From positions 1,736,001-1,800,000 of the forward strand of contig NZ_OY780958.1 of assembly GCF_963675985.1 (NCBI RefSeq): DNA of 64,000 bases. The letters run 5' to 3'. Positions within the stretch are counted from its first letter, which is position 1, and the number at the start of each line of letters is the position of its first letter. Below the pieces are notes generated by a model. It searched no databases, was not told where the DNA came from, and saw nothing but the letters and a program-made list of their open reading frames with translations. This document shows positions 1-8,082 of this stretch, one piece after another. The DNA is from an uncultured Roseibium sp. (GTDB taxonomy: Bacteria; Pseudomonadota; Alphaproteobacteria; Rhizobiales; Stappiaceae). Made by a program: the position numbers and the translations under genes.

Positions 1-83
1 GGCCTGTGAGCCTTTTCCGGGTGGCGGGGCCGTTCATCGCGTGTGTCGGCGGTTTTCGATAGGGTGTCGACGATCGTAACCAT
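1..83 (-). CDS. lipA: Lipoyl synthase LipA, N-terminal fragment cut by window edge
   Basis: Reading leftward from an ATG at 83, 27 codons are open to the window edge. They end in an RHPEKAHRP segment, which is the characteristic N-terminal stretch of alphaproteobacterial lipoyl synthases just before the catalytic radical-SAM domain. LipA inserts two sulfur atoms into octanoyl groups on lipoyl domains. The placement fits: it lies downstream of pdhA-pdhB-pdhC-lpdA, whose products carry or use lipoate. The radical-SAM CxxxCxxC motif lies outside the window, so the call rests on the N-terminus and on context. No strong ribosome binding site is visible before the ATG. Confidence 0.8.
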   Translation of the reverse strand, partial: MVTIVDTLSKTADTRDERPRHPEKAHR

Positions 84-137
84 GGGTCTTAAGTGTCGCT
101 ATTCCAGGAAAAGGTCAAGTGGCCCGCCGCAAAGCTG

Positions 138-605
138 CTATGCGGAAACGACCTGCTTCCGGTACTTTTGAAGTTGTTCGACGACTCTGTCGGACAACGG
201 TTGGGATTTGCGGGTCGTGTCGTTCATTTGCACGATCACGGTCTTAGCCAGAGCGACCGGCTGGCCGTTCTGGCAGACGAGTTGTTCCAGGGTGAGCGAA
301 CTCCGCCCGGTATCCAGAACGGCGGTCCCGATGTCTACAGTTCCCGGCCAGCGTATTTCACCGAGAAAATCGAGTTCCAGTCTGGCGATGACGAAGGCCG
401 ACCCTGGATCGGCGAGCTCGCCTTCCGTGGTGAAGAGAACTTCGACACGGCCGGTTTCCAGGAAGGTGGAAAAGACGGCGTTGTTGACGTGCCCCTGCCG
501 GTCCGTGTCACAGTAACGCAACTTGTCCGTGGATCTTGCCGGATAGGCTTCAAGGTCTGGCGTGTTGGTCAACTGGCGGTCCTGCGTCGCGTCATTCTCA
601 CTCAA
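138..605 (-). CDS. Acyl-CoA thioesterase, 4HBT hotdog family
   Basis: A 155-residue single-domain hotdog protein. The segment YCDTDRQGHVNNAVF (around residues 31-45) is the 4-hydroxybenzoyl-CoA thioesterase-type active-site region, with the Asp and the HVNN turn typical of YbgC/FadM-like enzymes. It probably hydrolyses an acyl-CoA in the cytoplasm; the chain specificity cannot be read from sequence. It sits 54 bases from the lipA start on the same strand and just after two small membrane-protein genes. Family assignment is firm, substrate is unknown. Confidence 0.85.
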   Translation of the reverse strand: MSENDATQDRQLTNTPDLEAYPARSTDKLRYCDTDRQGHVNNAVFSTFLETGRVEVLFTTEGELADPGSAFVIARLELDFLGEIRWPGTVDIGTAVLDTGRSSLTLEQLVCQNGQPVALAKTVIVQMNDTTRKSQPLSDRVVEQLQKYRKQVVSA

Positions 606-614
606 AACCGATCA

Positions 615-854
615 TCAGCCGAAGAGCTTCTTCCACAAAAACAGGAACAGGATTGCTCCCAAGGTGGCGACGACGAGTTGGTCCAGCGGTCCGCCGGTTA
701 CGTTCAGTCGGAACATATGGGCGAGTTCACCGCCGAGCAATGCACCGACCAGGCCGACGACCAGACTGCCGATAAAGCCACCTCGGCTGTTGAGGACCCG
801 GTGCGCTATCGCTCCGGCTACCAGGCCGATGATGATCCAGAGGATAAATCCCAT
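615..854 (-). CDS. GlsB/YeaQ/YmgE-type stress-response membrane protein (copy 1)
   Basis: The protein is 79 residues with three hydrophobic segments and the glycine-rich repeats (GLVAGAIAH, GGFIGSLVVGLVGALLGG) typical of the transglycosylase-associated/GlsB family. The open frame extends 21 codons upstream, but those codons are basic and do not resemble the family. The ATG at 854 has an AAGGGA-type ribosome site upstream and begins directly at the first membrane segment. It is a paralogue of the next gene upstream (877-1125), and the two form a tandem pair. The family is tied to general stress, with no defined biochemical function. Confidence 0.85.
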   Translation of the reverse strand: MGFILWIIIGLVAGAIAHRVLNSRGGFIGSLVVGLVGALLGGELAHMFRLNVTGGPLDQLVVATLGAILFLFLWKKLFG

Positions 855-876
855 GAAGGACCGTTCCCTTTCCGCT

Positions 877-1125
877 TCAGGCCAAGATCCTGGCAATGAT
901 AACGACCACGATCGCACCGATGGCGGCTACCACGATTTCGTTCACCCAGGCATTCCCGAGGTTGATATTGATGCCCGCCATCTTGAACAGGAAACCGCCG
1001 ACGAAAGCGCCGATCAGCCCGGTCAGGAGATAGCGGACCAGACCGCCGCCGCCGACAAGGAAACTCGCAAGCCAGCCGGCGACGAGACCGATAACGCACC
1101 AAATCAAAATATTCTTTGCATCCAT
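877..1125 (-). CDS. GlsB/YeaQ/YmgE-type stress-response membrane protein (copy 2)
   Basis: The protein is 82 residues, almost entirely hydrophobic, with three membrane segments and the glycine motifs of the family (GLVAGWLASFLVGGGG; TGLIGAFVGGFLF). It shares overall architecture with the gene at 615-854 but is clearly diverged, so this is an old tandem duplication rather than a recent one. It ends 22 bases before the copy-1 start and is probably co-transcribed with it. It lies between lpdA and the thioesterase gene. Cytoplasmic-membrane location is inferred from hydrophobicity. Confidence 0.85.
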   Translation of the reverse strand: MDAKNILIWCVIGLVAGWLASFLVGGGGLVRYLLTGLIGAFVGGFLFKMAGININLGNAWVNEIVVAAIGAIVVVIIARILA

Positions 1126-1239
1126 AACATTTCTCCTGAAATCGGAAACGAAGAGAGCCTAACAGCAGTTCGCAACTAACCGCCAGACCCCTTTTCGGTG
1201 CCGGGGCCCGGCGATCGTCTAATTGCCACGGCTCTCTGA

Positions 1240-2682
1240 TCAGATATTCAGAACGCGGCCGTAGGCATCGAGCACACTTTCTTTCATCATTTCCGACAGG
1301 GTCGGATGCGGGAACACCGTGTGCATCAGGTCTTCTTCGGTGGTTTCCAGGTTCATGGCGACCACGAAACCCTGAATGAGTTCGGTTACTTCCGCTCCGA
1401 CCATATGCGCGCCCAGAAGCTGGCCGGTCTTCTCGTCGAAGATGGTCTTGATCAGGCCTTCGGGTTCGCCGAGCGCGATCGCCTTGCCGTTGCCCATGAA
1501 CGGGAAGCGGCCAACCTTGATCTTGTAGCCCGCTTCCTTGGCCTTGGGTTCGGTCAGGCCAACGGAGGCGACCTGCGGGTTGCAGTAGGTACAGCCCGGG
1601 ATCATCGACTTGTCCATTGCATGGACATCCTTGCCGGCGATCTTTTCAACGCAGATGACGCCTTCATGCTCGGCTTTGTGGGCCAGCATGGGCGGCCCGG
1701 CGACATCGCCGATGGCATAGATGCCGGGGACATTGGTCCGGCCGTAGCCGTCGATGACCACGCAGCCGCGGTCGGTCTTCACGCCGAGGTCTTCAAGGCC
1801 GAGGTTCTCGATGTTGCCGACGACGCCGACGGCGGAGATCATCTTCTCGGCCGAGATTTCCTGCGTCTTGCCGTCCTTGGTTTCGACAGTGGCGGTCACT
1901 TTGCCATTGCCCTTGACCACTTTTGACACCTTGGCGTCGGTCAGGAACTTCAGGCCCTGCTTTTCCATCTGCTTTTTGGCGAGGCCGGAAATCTCCGGAT
2001 CCTCGACCGGCATGATGGTCGGCATCATTTCGATGACCGTCACATCGGCGCCCATGGTCTTGTAGAAAGAAGCGAATTCGATGCCGATGGCGCCGGAGCC
2101 CATGACGATCAGGGACTTCGGCATGGACGGTGGCACCATGGCCTCGAAATAGGTCCAGATGTCCTTGCCGTCCGGTTCGATGCCCGGAATGACCCGCGGA
2201 CGCGCTCCAGTGGCAACGATGATGTGCTTGGCCTTGTAGACGCCCTCACCCTTGACGCCTTTCGGAACAGGGTGTTGTGGCTCCATGGCCTTCTTGGCGA
2301 CTTTGGAGACGGTCACTTCTCCGGCCTTGGTGATCTTGGCTTCACCCCAGATCACGTCGACCTTGTTTTTCTTCATCAGGAAGCCGACGCCGCCGTTGAG
2401 CTGGCCGGAGACGCCGCGCGAGCGTTTGACCACGGCAGCCGGGTCGAAGGACACATTGTCCGCGCTCAGACCGTAGTCCTTGGCATGCTGCATGTAGTGA
2501 TAGATCTCGGCGGAGCGCAGCAGCGCCTTGGTCGGGATGCAGCCCCAGTTGAGGCAGATGCCGCCCAGGTGTTCGCGTTCCACGATGGCCGTCTTGAGTC
2601 CGAGCTGCGAAGCCCGGATCGCGGCCACGTAGCCGCCCGGTCCGGAACCGATGATGATGACGTCGTAATTGGTATCGGCCAT
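1240..2682 (-). CDS. lpdA: Dihydrolipoyl dehydrogenase (E3 of the pyruvate dehydrogenase complex)
   Basis: A 480-residue flavoprotein that reoxidises dihydrolipoamide on E2, passing electrons through a disulfide and FAD to NAD+. Visible features are the N-terminal FAD-binding GSGPGG motif, the redox disulfide in CLNWGCIPTKALL (around residue 43), a second nucleotide-binding GSGAIGIEF, the YAIGDV segment, and a C-terminal HPTLSE with the catalytic His. Length is normal for the family. It is last in pdhA-pdhB-pdhC-lpdA, 74 bases after pdhC, with a GC-rich hairpin in the gap. The start has an AAGGGA ribosome site. Confidence 0.97.
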   Translation of the reverse strand: MADTNYDVIIIGSGPGGYVAAIRASQLGLKTAIVEREHLGGICLNWGCIPTKALLRSAEIYHYMQHAKDYGLSADNVSFDPAAVVKRSRGVSGQLNGGVGFLMKKNKVDVIWGEAKITKAGEVTVSKVAKKAMEPQHPVPKGVKGEGVYKAKHIIVATGARPRVIPGIEPDGKDIWTYFEAMVPPSMPKSLIVMGSGAIGIEFASFYKTMGADVTVIEMMPTIMPVEDPEISGLAKKQMEKQGLKFLTDAKVSKVVKGNGKVTATVETKDGKTQEISAEKMISAVGVVGNIENLGLEDLGVKTDRGCVVIDGYGRTNVPGIYAIGDVAGPPMLAHKAEHEGVICVEKIAGKDVHAMDKSMIPGCTYCNPQVASVGLTEPKAKEAGYKIKVGRFPFMGNGKAIALGEPEGLIKTIFDEKTGQLLGAHMVGAEVTELIQGFVVAMNLETTEEDLMHTVFPHPTLSEMMKESVLDAYGRVLNI

Positions 2683-2713
2683 CGTTCTTCCCTTGAATTT
2701 AGGTCTGGGGAGA

Positions 2714-2742
2714 CGGCGCGGCGGTCAGTTTCGGCCGCGCCG
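2714..2742 (-). other. GC-rich hairpin between pdhC and lpdA
   Basis: Nine-base arms (CGGCGCGGC and GCCGCGCCG) flank an 11-base loop in the pdhC-lpdA gap. There is no T-tract in the minus-strand reading direction, so it is more likely an mRNA processing or stabilising structure than a strong intrinsic terminator. It could lower lpdA expression relative to pdhABC. Confidence 0.5.
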
Positions 2743-2756
2743 CACTCTTTCGGTGC

Positions 2757-4109
2757 TCAGACGAGCATGCCCATCGGGGTTTCGATGTAGCCCTTGAAGG
2801 CCGCCAGAAGTTCCGCGCCAAGTGCGCCGTCGACGCAGCGATGGTCGGTGGAGAGTGTCACGGTCATGACCGTTGCGATCGTAAGTTCGTCGCCCTTGAC
2901 GACCGCTCGCCTCTCTCCCGCGCCGACAGCCAGGATCGTGGCATGCGGCGGGTTCACGACGGCGGCGAAGTTCTTCACGCCCATCATGCCCATGTTGGAG
3001 ACTGCGGTGGTGCCGCCCTGATACTCTTCCGGCTTCAGCTTGCGTTCCTTGGCCCGCTTGCCGAAATCCTTCATCTCGTTGGAGATGACCGACAATGGCT
3101 TCATCTCGGCGCTGCGAACGATCGGCGTGATCAGGCCGCCAGGGATCGACACAGCAACGCCGACATCGGCATGCTTGTGCTTGACCATGGCATCGTCGGT
3201 CCAGGACACATTGGCATCCGGCACGTCGCGCAGGGCGAGCGCCAGAGCCTTGATGGTCATGTCGTTGACGGAGACCTTGTAGAGCGGATTGCCGTCCTTG
3301 TCCTTCGGTGCGGAGGCATTGATCTGACCGCGCAGGGCGAGCAGCGCATCGAGTTCGCAGTCGATCGAGACATAGAAATGCGGGATCGTCTGTTTCGATT
3401 CCACCAGCCGGCGGGCAATGGTCTTGCGCATGCCGTCGTGGGGAACCAGCTCGTAGGAACCTTCCTCGAACAGTTTGAGCACCTGGTCAGAGGACGGACC
3501 GGCGGCCAGGGCCGGTGCAGCGGCAGCTGTGGCCGGAGCAGAAGCGGCAGCAGGTGCCGCTTTGCCGGTTCCGGATTCAAGAGCCTTTTCAATATCGCGC
3601 TTCACGATCCGGCCGTGTGGACCCGTGCCGCTGAGCGCCTTAAGGTCAAGCCCGTTCTGCTGGGCCAGACGACGCGCCAGCGGGGAAGAAAAGATCCGCC
3701 CGCCATCCGCAGCCTTGGGTGCGGGAACGGGATCGGTCGCAGCCTTGGCGCCGATTTCGATGGCAGACGAATTTTCCGGAACCGCCGGTGCCTTGTCGGC
3801 CGTGTCTTCTTCAGGCTTGGACGCCTTTGAGGACCCTGCGTCCGACTCCATAGCGCTGGCGTCCTCGCCTTCCTCCAGAAGAACGGCGATCAGTGCGTTG
3901 ACCTTCACGCCCGCCGTTCCGGCCGGAACGACAATCTTGCCGACGGTGCCTTCGTCGACAGCTTCCACTTCCATGGTCGCCTTGTCGGTTTCGATCTCGG
4001 CAATCACGTCACCTGCGGAAACTTCGTCGCCTTCCTTGACCAGCCATTTGGCCAGATTGCCCTCTTCCATGGTCGGAGAGAGAGCTGGCATCGTAATGTT
4101 GATTGGCAT
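2757..4109 (-). CDS. pdhC: Pyruvate dehydrogenase complex E2, dihydrolipoamide acetyltransferase
   Basis: A 450-residue E2. Residues 1-80 are a lipoyl domain with the lipoylated lysine in the EIETDKATMEVEA motif. A Pro/Ala-rich linker follows, then a peripheral-subunit-binding domain around residues 140-175 (SSPLARRLAQ, GTGPHGRIVKRDI). After a second Ala/Pro linker comes the catalytic acyltransferase domain ending in STDHRCVDGALGAELL, with the active-site His and Asp. It forms the core of the complex and transfers acetyl groups to CoA. The start has a GGGAGG site six bases upstream. It follows pdhB by 18 bases. Confidence 0.97.
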   Translation of the reverse strand: MPINITMPALSPTMEEGNLAKWLVKEGDEVSAGDVIAEIETDKATMEVEAVDEGTVGKIVVPAGTAGVKVNALIAVLLEEGEDASAMESDAGSSKASKPEEDTADKAPAVPENSSAIEIGAKAATDPVPAPKAADGGRIFSSPLARRLAQQNGLDLKALSGTGPHGRIVKRDIEKALESGTGKAAPAAASAPATAAAAPALAAGPSSDQVLKLFEEGSYELVPHDGMRKTIARRLVESKQTIPHFYVSIDCELDALLALRGQINASAPKDKDGNPLYKVSVNDMTIKALALALRDVPDANVSWTDDAMVKHKHADVGVAVSIPGGLITPIVRSAEMKPLSVISNEMKDFGKRAKERKLKPEEYQGGTTAVSNMGMMGVKNFAAVVNPPHATILAVGAGERRAVVKGDELTIATVMTVTLSTDHRCVDGALGAELLAAFKGYIETPMGMLV

Positions 4110-4127
4110 AACTGCCTCCCTCTCGCG

Positions 4128-5516
4128 TTAGGCCGTGTAGGTAACGGCTTTGACCGCGTCGATGACTTCCTGGACGTTCGGCAGCGCCAGCTTTTCCAGA
4201 TTTGCGGCATAGGGCATCGGAACATCCTTGCCGGTGACCCTGAGGACCGGAGCATCGAGATAGTCGAATGCTTTTTCCTGCACCTGGTAGGCGACTTCGG
4301 AAGAGACCGAACACATCGGGAAGGCTTCCTCGACGGTGACGATCCGACCGGTTTTCTGCACGGAAGCAATCACCGTATCGATATCCAGCGGACGGATAGT
4401 CCGCAGGTTGATCACTTCGGCGGAGATACCCATGGCGGCCAGTTCTTCAACGGCTTTCATGGTGTAGGTCATGCCGATTCCCCAGGACACCAAGGTTACG
4501 TCCGTCCCTTCCCGTTCGACTTTCGCCTTGCCGATCGGCAAGACGAAATCGTCCATGTCCGGGATCTCGAAGGAATGTCCGTAGAGGATCTCGTTTTCCA
4601 GGAAGATAACCGGGTTCGGATCGCGGATCGCAGCCTTGAGCAGACCTTTTGCATCAGCGGCCGAATAGGGCTGGATCACCTTCAGGCCCGGCACATGGGC
4701 AAACCAGGCGGCGTAGTCCTGGGAGTGCTGGGCGCCAACACGGGCGGCAGCACCATTGGGACCGCGGAATACGATCGGAGCCCCCATCTGGCCGCCGGAC
4801 ATGTAAAGCGTCTTGGCCGCGGAGTTGATGATCTGGTCCATCGCCTGCATGGCGAAGTTGAAGGTCATGAATTCCACGATAGGCCTCAGGCCCGCCATGG
4901 CCGCACCAACGCCGAGGCCGGCAAAGCCGTGTTCGGTGATCGGCGTGTCGATCACCCGCTTGGCACTGAACTCGTCGAGCAGCCCTTGCGTGATCTTATA
5001 GGCGCCTTGGTATTCGGCGACTTCCTCACCCATGACGAAGACGTCCTGGTCGCGACGCATTTCTTCCGCCATGGCGTCGCGCAGAGCTTCACGCACGGTG
5101 GAGGATTTCATCGCTGTTCCTTCCGGAATATCCGGATCGTCGGCCGGTTTGGAAGCAACGGGTGCTGCCGGGGTTGAAGCCGTGGCCGCTGGTGCTTCGT
5201 CCTGTGCGGAGGGAGCCGGCGCCGGAGCAGCGGCCGGCTCTTTCGCGGCTTCCTCCAAGGCGCTGGCGTCTTCGCCCTCACCCAGGAGGATGGCGATTTT
5301 CTCGTTGACCTTGACCGCGTCGGTTCCTTCCGGAACCAGGATCTTGCCAAGAGTGCCCTCGTCCACGGCTTCCACTTCCATGGTTGCCTTGTCGGTCTCG
5401 ATTTCGGCGATCACGTCGCCGGCGGACACGGTATCGCCTTCGGCCTTAAGCCACTTGGCGAGCTTGCCCTCTTCCATTGTCGGCGAAAGAGCCGGCATCA
5501 AAATGTCGATCGGCAT
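4128..5516 (-). CDS. pdhB: Pyruvate dehydrogenase E1 beta subunit with N-terminal lipoyl domain
   Basis: A 462-residue protein starting at the ATG at 5516, where a GGGGGAA site precedes it; an upstream in-frame extension would run into pdhA and lacks family likeness. Residues 1-80 form a lipoyl domain almost the same as that of pdhC, with EIETDKATMEVEAVDEG. An Ala/Pro linker follows, then the transketolase-like beta domain (EALRDAMAEEM, GEEVAEYQGAYK, the TPITEHGFAG loop). With PdhA it decarboxylates pyruvate using thiamine diphosphate. A lipoylated E1-beta is a known feature of alphaproteobacterial complexes. It is co-transcribed with pdhA, 13 bases upstream. Confidence 0.97.
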   Translation of the reverse strand: MPIDILMPALSPTMEEGKLAKWLKAEGDTVSAGDVIAEIETDKATMEVEAVDEGTLGKILVPEGTDAVKVNEKIAILLGEGEDASALEEAAKEPAAAPAPAPSAQDEAPAATASTPAAPVASKPADDPDIPEGTAMKSSTVREALRDAMAEEMRRDQDVFVMGEEVAEYQGAYKITQGLLDEFSAKRVIDTPITEHGFAGLGVGAAMAGLRPIVEFMTFNFAMQAMDQIINSAAKTLYMSGGQMGAPIVFRGPNGAAARVGAQHSQDYAAWFAHVPGLKVIQPYSAADAKGLLKAAIRDPNPVIFLENEILYGHSFEIPDMDDFVLPIGKAKVEREGTDVTLVSWGIGMTYTMKAVEELAAMGISAEVINLRTIRPLDIDTVIASVQKTGRIVTVEEAFPMCSVSSEVAYQVQEKAFDYLDAPVLRVTGKDVPMPYAANLEKLALPNVQEVIDAVKAVTYTA

Positions 5517-5529
5517 GATTTCCCCCGGC

Positions 5530-6582
5530 TTAACGCAGAATGTCGGTGTAGAGTTCTGACGGATCCGGCTCCGGATCGGTCTGGGCAAATTCGGCGGCTT
5601 CCGCGACAACCGCGCGGACTTCCTTGTCGATTGCCTTCAGCTCGTCTTCCTTCGCCCACTTGTTTTCGACCATACGCACGCGGACCTGTTCGATCGGATC
5701 GTGCTCGGTCCGCATTTTCTGGACTTCGTCCTTGGAACGGTACTTGGCGGGATCTGACATGGAGTGACCGCGGTAGCGGTAGGTAATCATCTCCAGAATG
5801 TAGGGGCCCTTGCCGGACCGGCACCATTCCAGCGCCTTTTCACCGGCGGCCATGACCGCACGGACGTCCATGCCGTCAACCTGTTCGCCCGGAATTCCGA
5901 ACGACGAGCCGCGCTGGGACAGATCGGTATTGGCGGACGCACGGGCCACGCTCGTACCCATGCCGTATTTGTTGTTTTCGATGACGTAAATCACGGGCAG
6001 TTTCCAGAGCTCCGCCATGTTGAAGCTCTCGTAAACCTGGCCCTGGTTGGATGCGCCGTCACCGAAGAAGGCCATCGCGACATTGCCGTTTTCACGGTAT
6101 TTGTTGGCGAAGCCTATGCCGGTACCAAGGGACACCTGGGCGCCGACGATGCCGTGGCCGCCGTAGAAGTGCTTTTCCTTGGAGAACATGTGCATGGAGC
6201 CGCCCTTGCCTTTCGACAGGCCGCCGCGGCGTCCGGTAAGCTCGGCCATCACGCCCTTCGGGTCGAGATCCATGGCAAGCATGTGACCGTGATCCCGATA
6301 GCCGGTGACCATCTGATCACCGTCTTTCTTGGCCATCTGCAGGCCGACGACAACAGCCTCCTGACCTATATAGAGATGACAGAAACCACCTATGAGGCCC
6401 ATGCCGTACAATTGCCCGGCTTTTTCCTCGAACCTCCTGATCAGGAGCATTTCCCGGTAGGCGTGGAGTTCCTGATCCTTATCAAAATCGGCGATCGCAG
6501 GAGCGGCCGTTTTGGCGGCTCCGCGGGACCGGCCGGCGCTTTTTGCGCTGGTGCCGGCAGATGACTTTTTCGTAGCAGCCAT
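5530..6582 (-). CDS. pdhA: Pyruvate dehydrogenase E1 alpha subunit
   Basis: A 350-residue protein with a basic, Ala/Ser-rich N-terminal tail of about 35 residues, then the E1-alpha fold. The thiamine-diphosphate/Mg motif is seen as GDGASNQGQVYESFNMA with NNKYGMGT after it, and the phosphorylation-loop-like YRYRGHSMSDPAKYRS segment is intact. It is the first gene of the pdh operon. The upstream gap to ftsB (6583-6755) is AT-rich, contains a GACAGGC/GCCTGTC inverted repeat at 6614-6639, and probably holds the operon promoter. Confidence 0.97.
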   Translation of the reverse strand: MAATKKSSAGTSAKSAGRSRGAAKTAAPAIADFDKDQELHAYREMLLIRRFEEKAGQLYGMGLIGGFCHLYIGQEAVVVGLQMAKKDGDQMVTGYRDHGHMLAMDLDPKGVMAELTGRRGGLSKGKGGSMHMFSKEKHFYGGHGIVGAQVSLGTGIGFANKYRENGNVAMAFFGDGASNQGQVYESFNMAELWKLPVIYVIENNKYGMGTSVARASANTDLSQRGSSFGIPGEQVDGMDVRAVMAAGEKALEWCRSGKGPYILEMITYRYRGHSMSDPAKYRSKDEVQKMRTEHDPIEQVRVRMVENKWAKEDELKAIDKEVRAVVAEAAEFAQTDPEPDPSELYTDILR

Positions 6583-6755
6583 ATCCCTCTTCTCGGCGAG
6601 ACGTTTACCTTAAGACAGGCATGCGGAGAATAGCCTGTCACCCCAGACGTTCCAAGACAGCGATGCGACAGCTCATAATTCAGTTATCTTTTTGTATTTA
6701 CGTCGTATTTTTAGATTAACTGAATATCAGTTTATCATTTTCGTTTAACGGGATA

Positions 6756-7097
6756 TCAGTTTATTTTCTGATAGCTGTTCCCGGGCCGCAATATCACCAG
6801 CTCGTCACTGTGTACCAGATTAAGATTGAGACGGGCCCGTTCGTCAACCATATCCGGATTCATACTTTCCGGACGCAGCAGGCTGACTTTGGCGACAAGG
6901 GCTCTGCGCTCGGCAACCAGAACCTCCAACTGCTTCTCAAGATCATTGATCTGATGCTCGATCCGCGCCCGGCCGACGAGCCCCAACTCGCCATTAAGAG
7001 CGTGAAAACCGAAATAGGTCAGGACCGACAAGGCCACGACCGGAATGATCAATCGGCGAATGAAGGATTGCTTGCGCTGACGTGTGGTAGCGGACAC
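6756..7097 (-). CDS. ftsB: Septum formation initiator, FtsB/DivIC family
   Basis: The protein is 113 residues: a basic cytoplasmic N-terminus, one membrane segment at about residues 16-33, then a coiled coil (INDLEKQLEVLVAERRALVAKVSLL) and a short periplasmic tail. This is the FtsB/DivIC layout, a divisome scaffold that pairs with FtsL and FtsQ. Its location directly upstream of pdhA matches rhizobial genomes, where eno normally precedes it. Here eno is absent and pcm follows on the opposite strand. Identification rests on architecture and position. Confidence 0.85.
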   Translation of the reverse strand: MSATTRQRKQSFIRRLIIPVVALSVLTYFGFHALNGELGLVGRARIEHQINDLEKQLEVLVAERRALVAKVSLLRPESMNPDMVDERARLNLNLVHSDELVILRPGNSYQKIN

Positions 7098-7362
7098 GTT
7101 TGGACCTTGAACTCTGTACTGCGGGCCTCTTTCGAACAGGATGCCGTAACCAGGCTTAACAGTCCCTTTATGACTTCAATAAACTTCCATCGATTGTGGA
7201 TCGTTTGCACGCCAGGAACGCGATTCCGATAGGTGTTTTTGTAGCGTAATGCTCATGGATTGCCCGTAGAAACACCAATTCGCTCCAGCGAAAATTTCCC
7301 TAAGCTTCTGGTGTGGAATTATAGTCCCTGAAGGCGAACTGGATCCGGGAGGGCGAGCGCCG

Positions 7363-8046
7363 ATGGCCGGGAAACACCTGGACGCAAACTTCAAGAGCGA
7401 CCGGCTGCACATGGTCGAGGAGCAGATCGCCGACCGCGGCGTGCGTGATCCGAAGACGCTGGAGGCCATGCGGACGGTACGACGCCATCTTTTTGTAAGC
7501 CCTTCGCACATCGACAGCGCCTATGAAGACCGTCCTCTGCCGATTGGTCAGGGGCAGACCATTTCCCAGCCCTATATCGTCGCGCTGATGACTGAAGCCC
7601 TGAAACTTAGAGGGGGTGAGAACGTGCTGGAAATCGGCACTGGCTGCGGTTATGCGGCGGCTGTCTTAAAGGAAGCAGGTGCCAACGTCGTGACGATCGA
7701 ACGGATCGAGGAACTTGTGTCGTTGTCACGCGCAAACCTGAAAACCGCGGGCTACGAGGATATCAAGGTCATCTGCGGCGACGGCACACTGGGATATGAG
7801 GAGGACGCGCCCTACGACGGCATCGTGGTCACTGCCGGAGGCCCCACCCTTCCGGACCATCTGAAACATCAGCTCAAGATCGGCGGCCGCCTCGTCATCC
7901 CCGTCGGCCCCTCCTCCTGGGACCAGCGGTTGGTCCGGGTTACCCGGACCGGAGAGGAAACGTTCGAGGAGGAAGATCTTGGTGGGGTCTGTTTCGTGCC
8001 TCTGATCGGTGAAGAAGGCTGGGACCAATCCAAGTCCTTGACCTGA
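7363..8046 (+). CDS. pcm: Protein-L-isoaspartate O-methyltransferase
   Basis: A 227-residue SAM-dependent methyltransferase that repairs isoaspartyl damage in proteins. The N-terminal helix (MVEEQIADRGVRDPKTLEAM), the PIGQGQTISQPYIVALM active-site region and the SAM-binding VLEIGTGCGYAAAVL motif are all in place. A GGGAGG site lies about ten bases before the ATG at 7363; an inner Met at residue 17 would give the length more usual for the family, so either start is possible. It is a single gene, divergent from ftsB and convergent with mfd. Confidence 0.93.
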   Translation: MAGKHLDANFKSDRLHMVEEQIADRGVRDPKTLEAMRTVRRHLFVSPSHIDSAYEDRPLPIGQGQTISQPYIVALMTEALKLRGGENVLEIGTGCGYAAAVLKEAGANVVTIERIEELVSLSRANLKTAGYEDIKVICGDGTLGYEEDAPYDGIVVTAGGPTLPDHLKHQLKIGGRLVIPVGPSSWDQRLVRVTRTGEETFEEEDLGGVCFVPLIGEEGWDQSKSLT

Positions 8047-8082
8047 ACTGATCCCCTCCTCCGTCTGATGCCCAAATTATGA

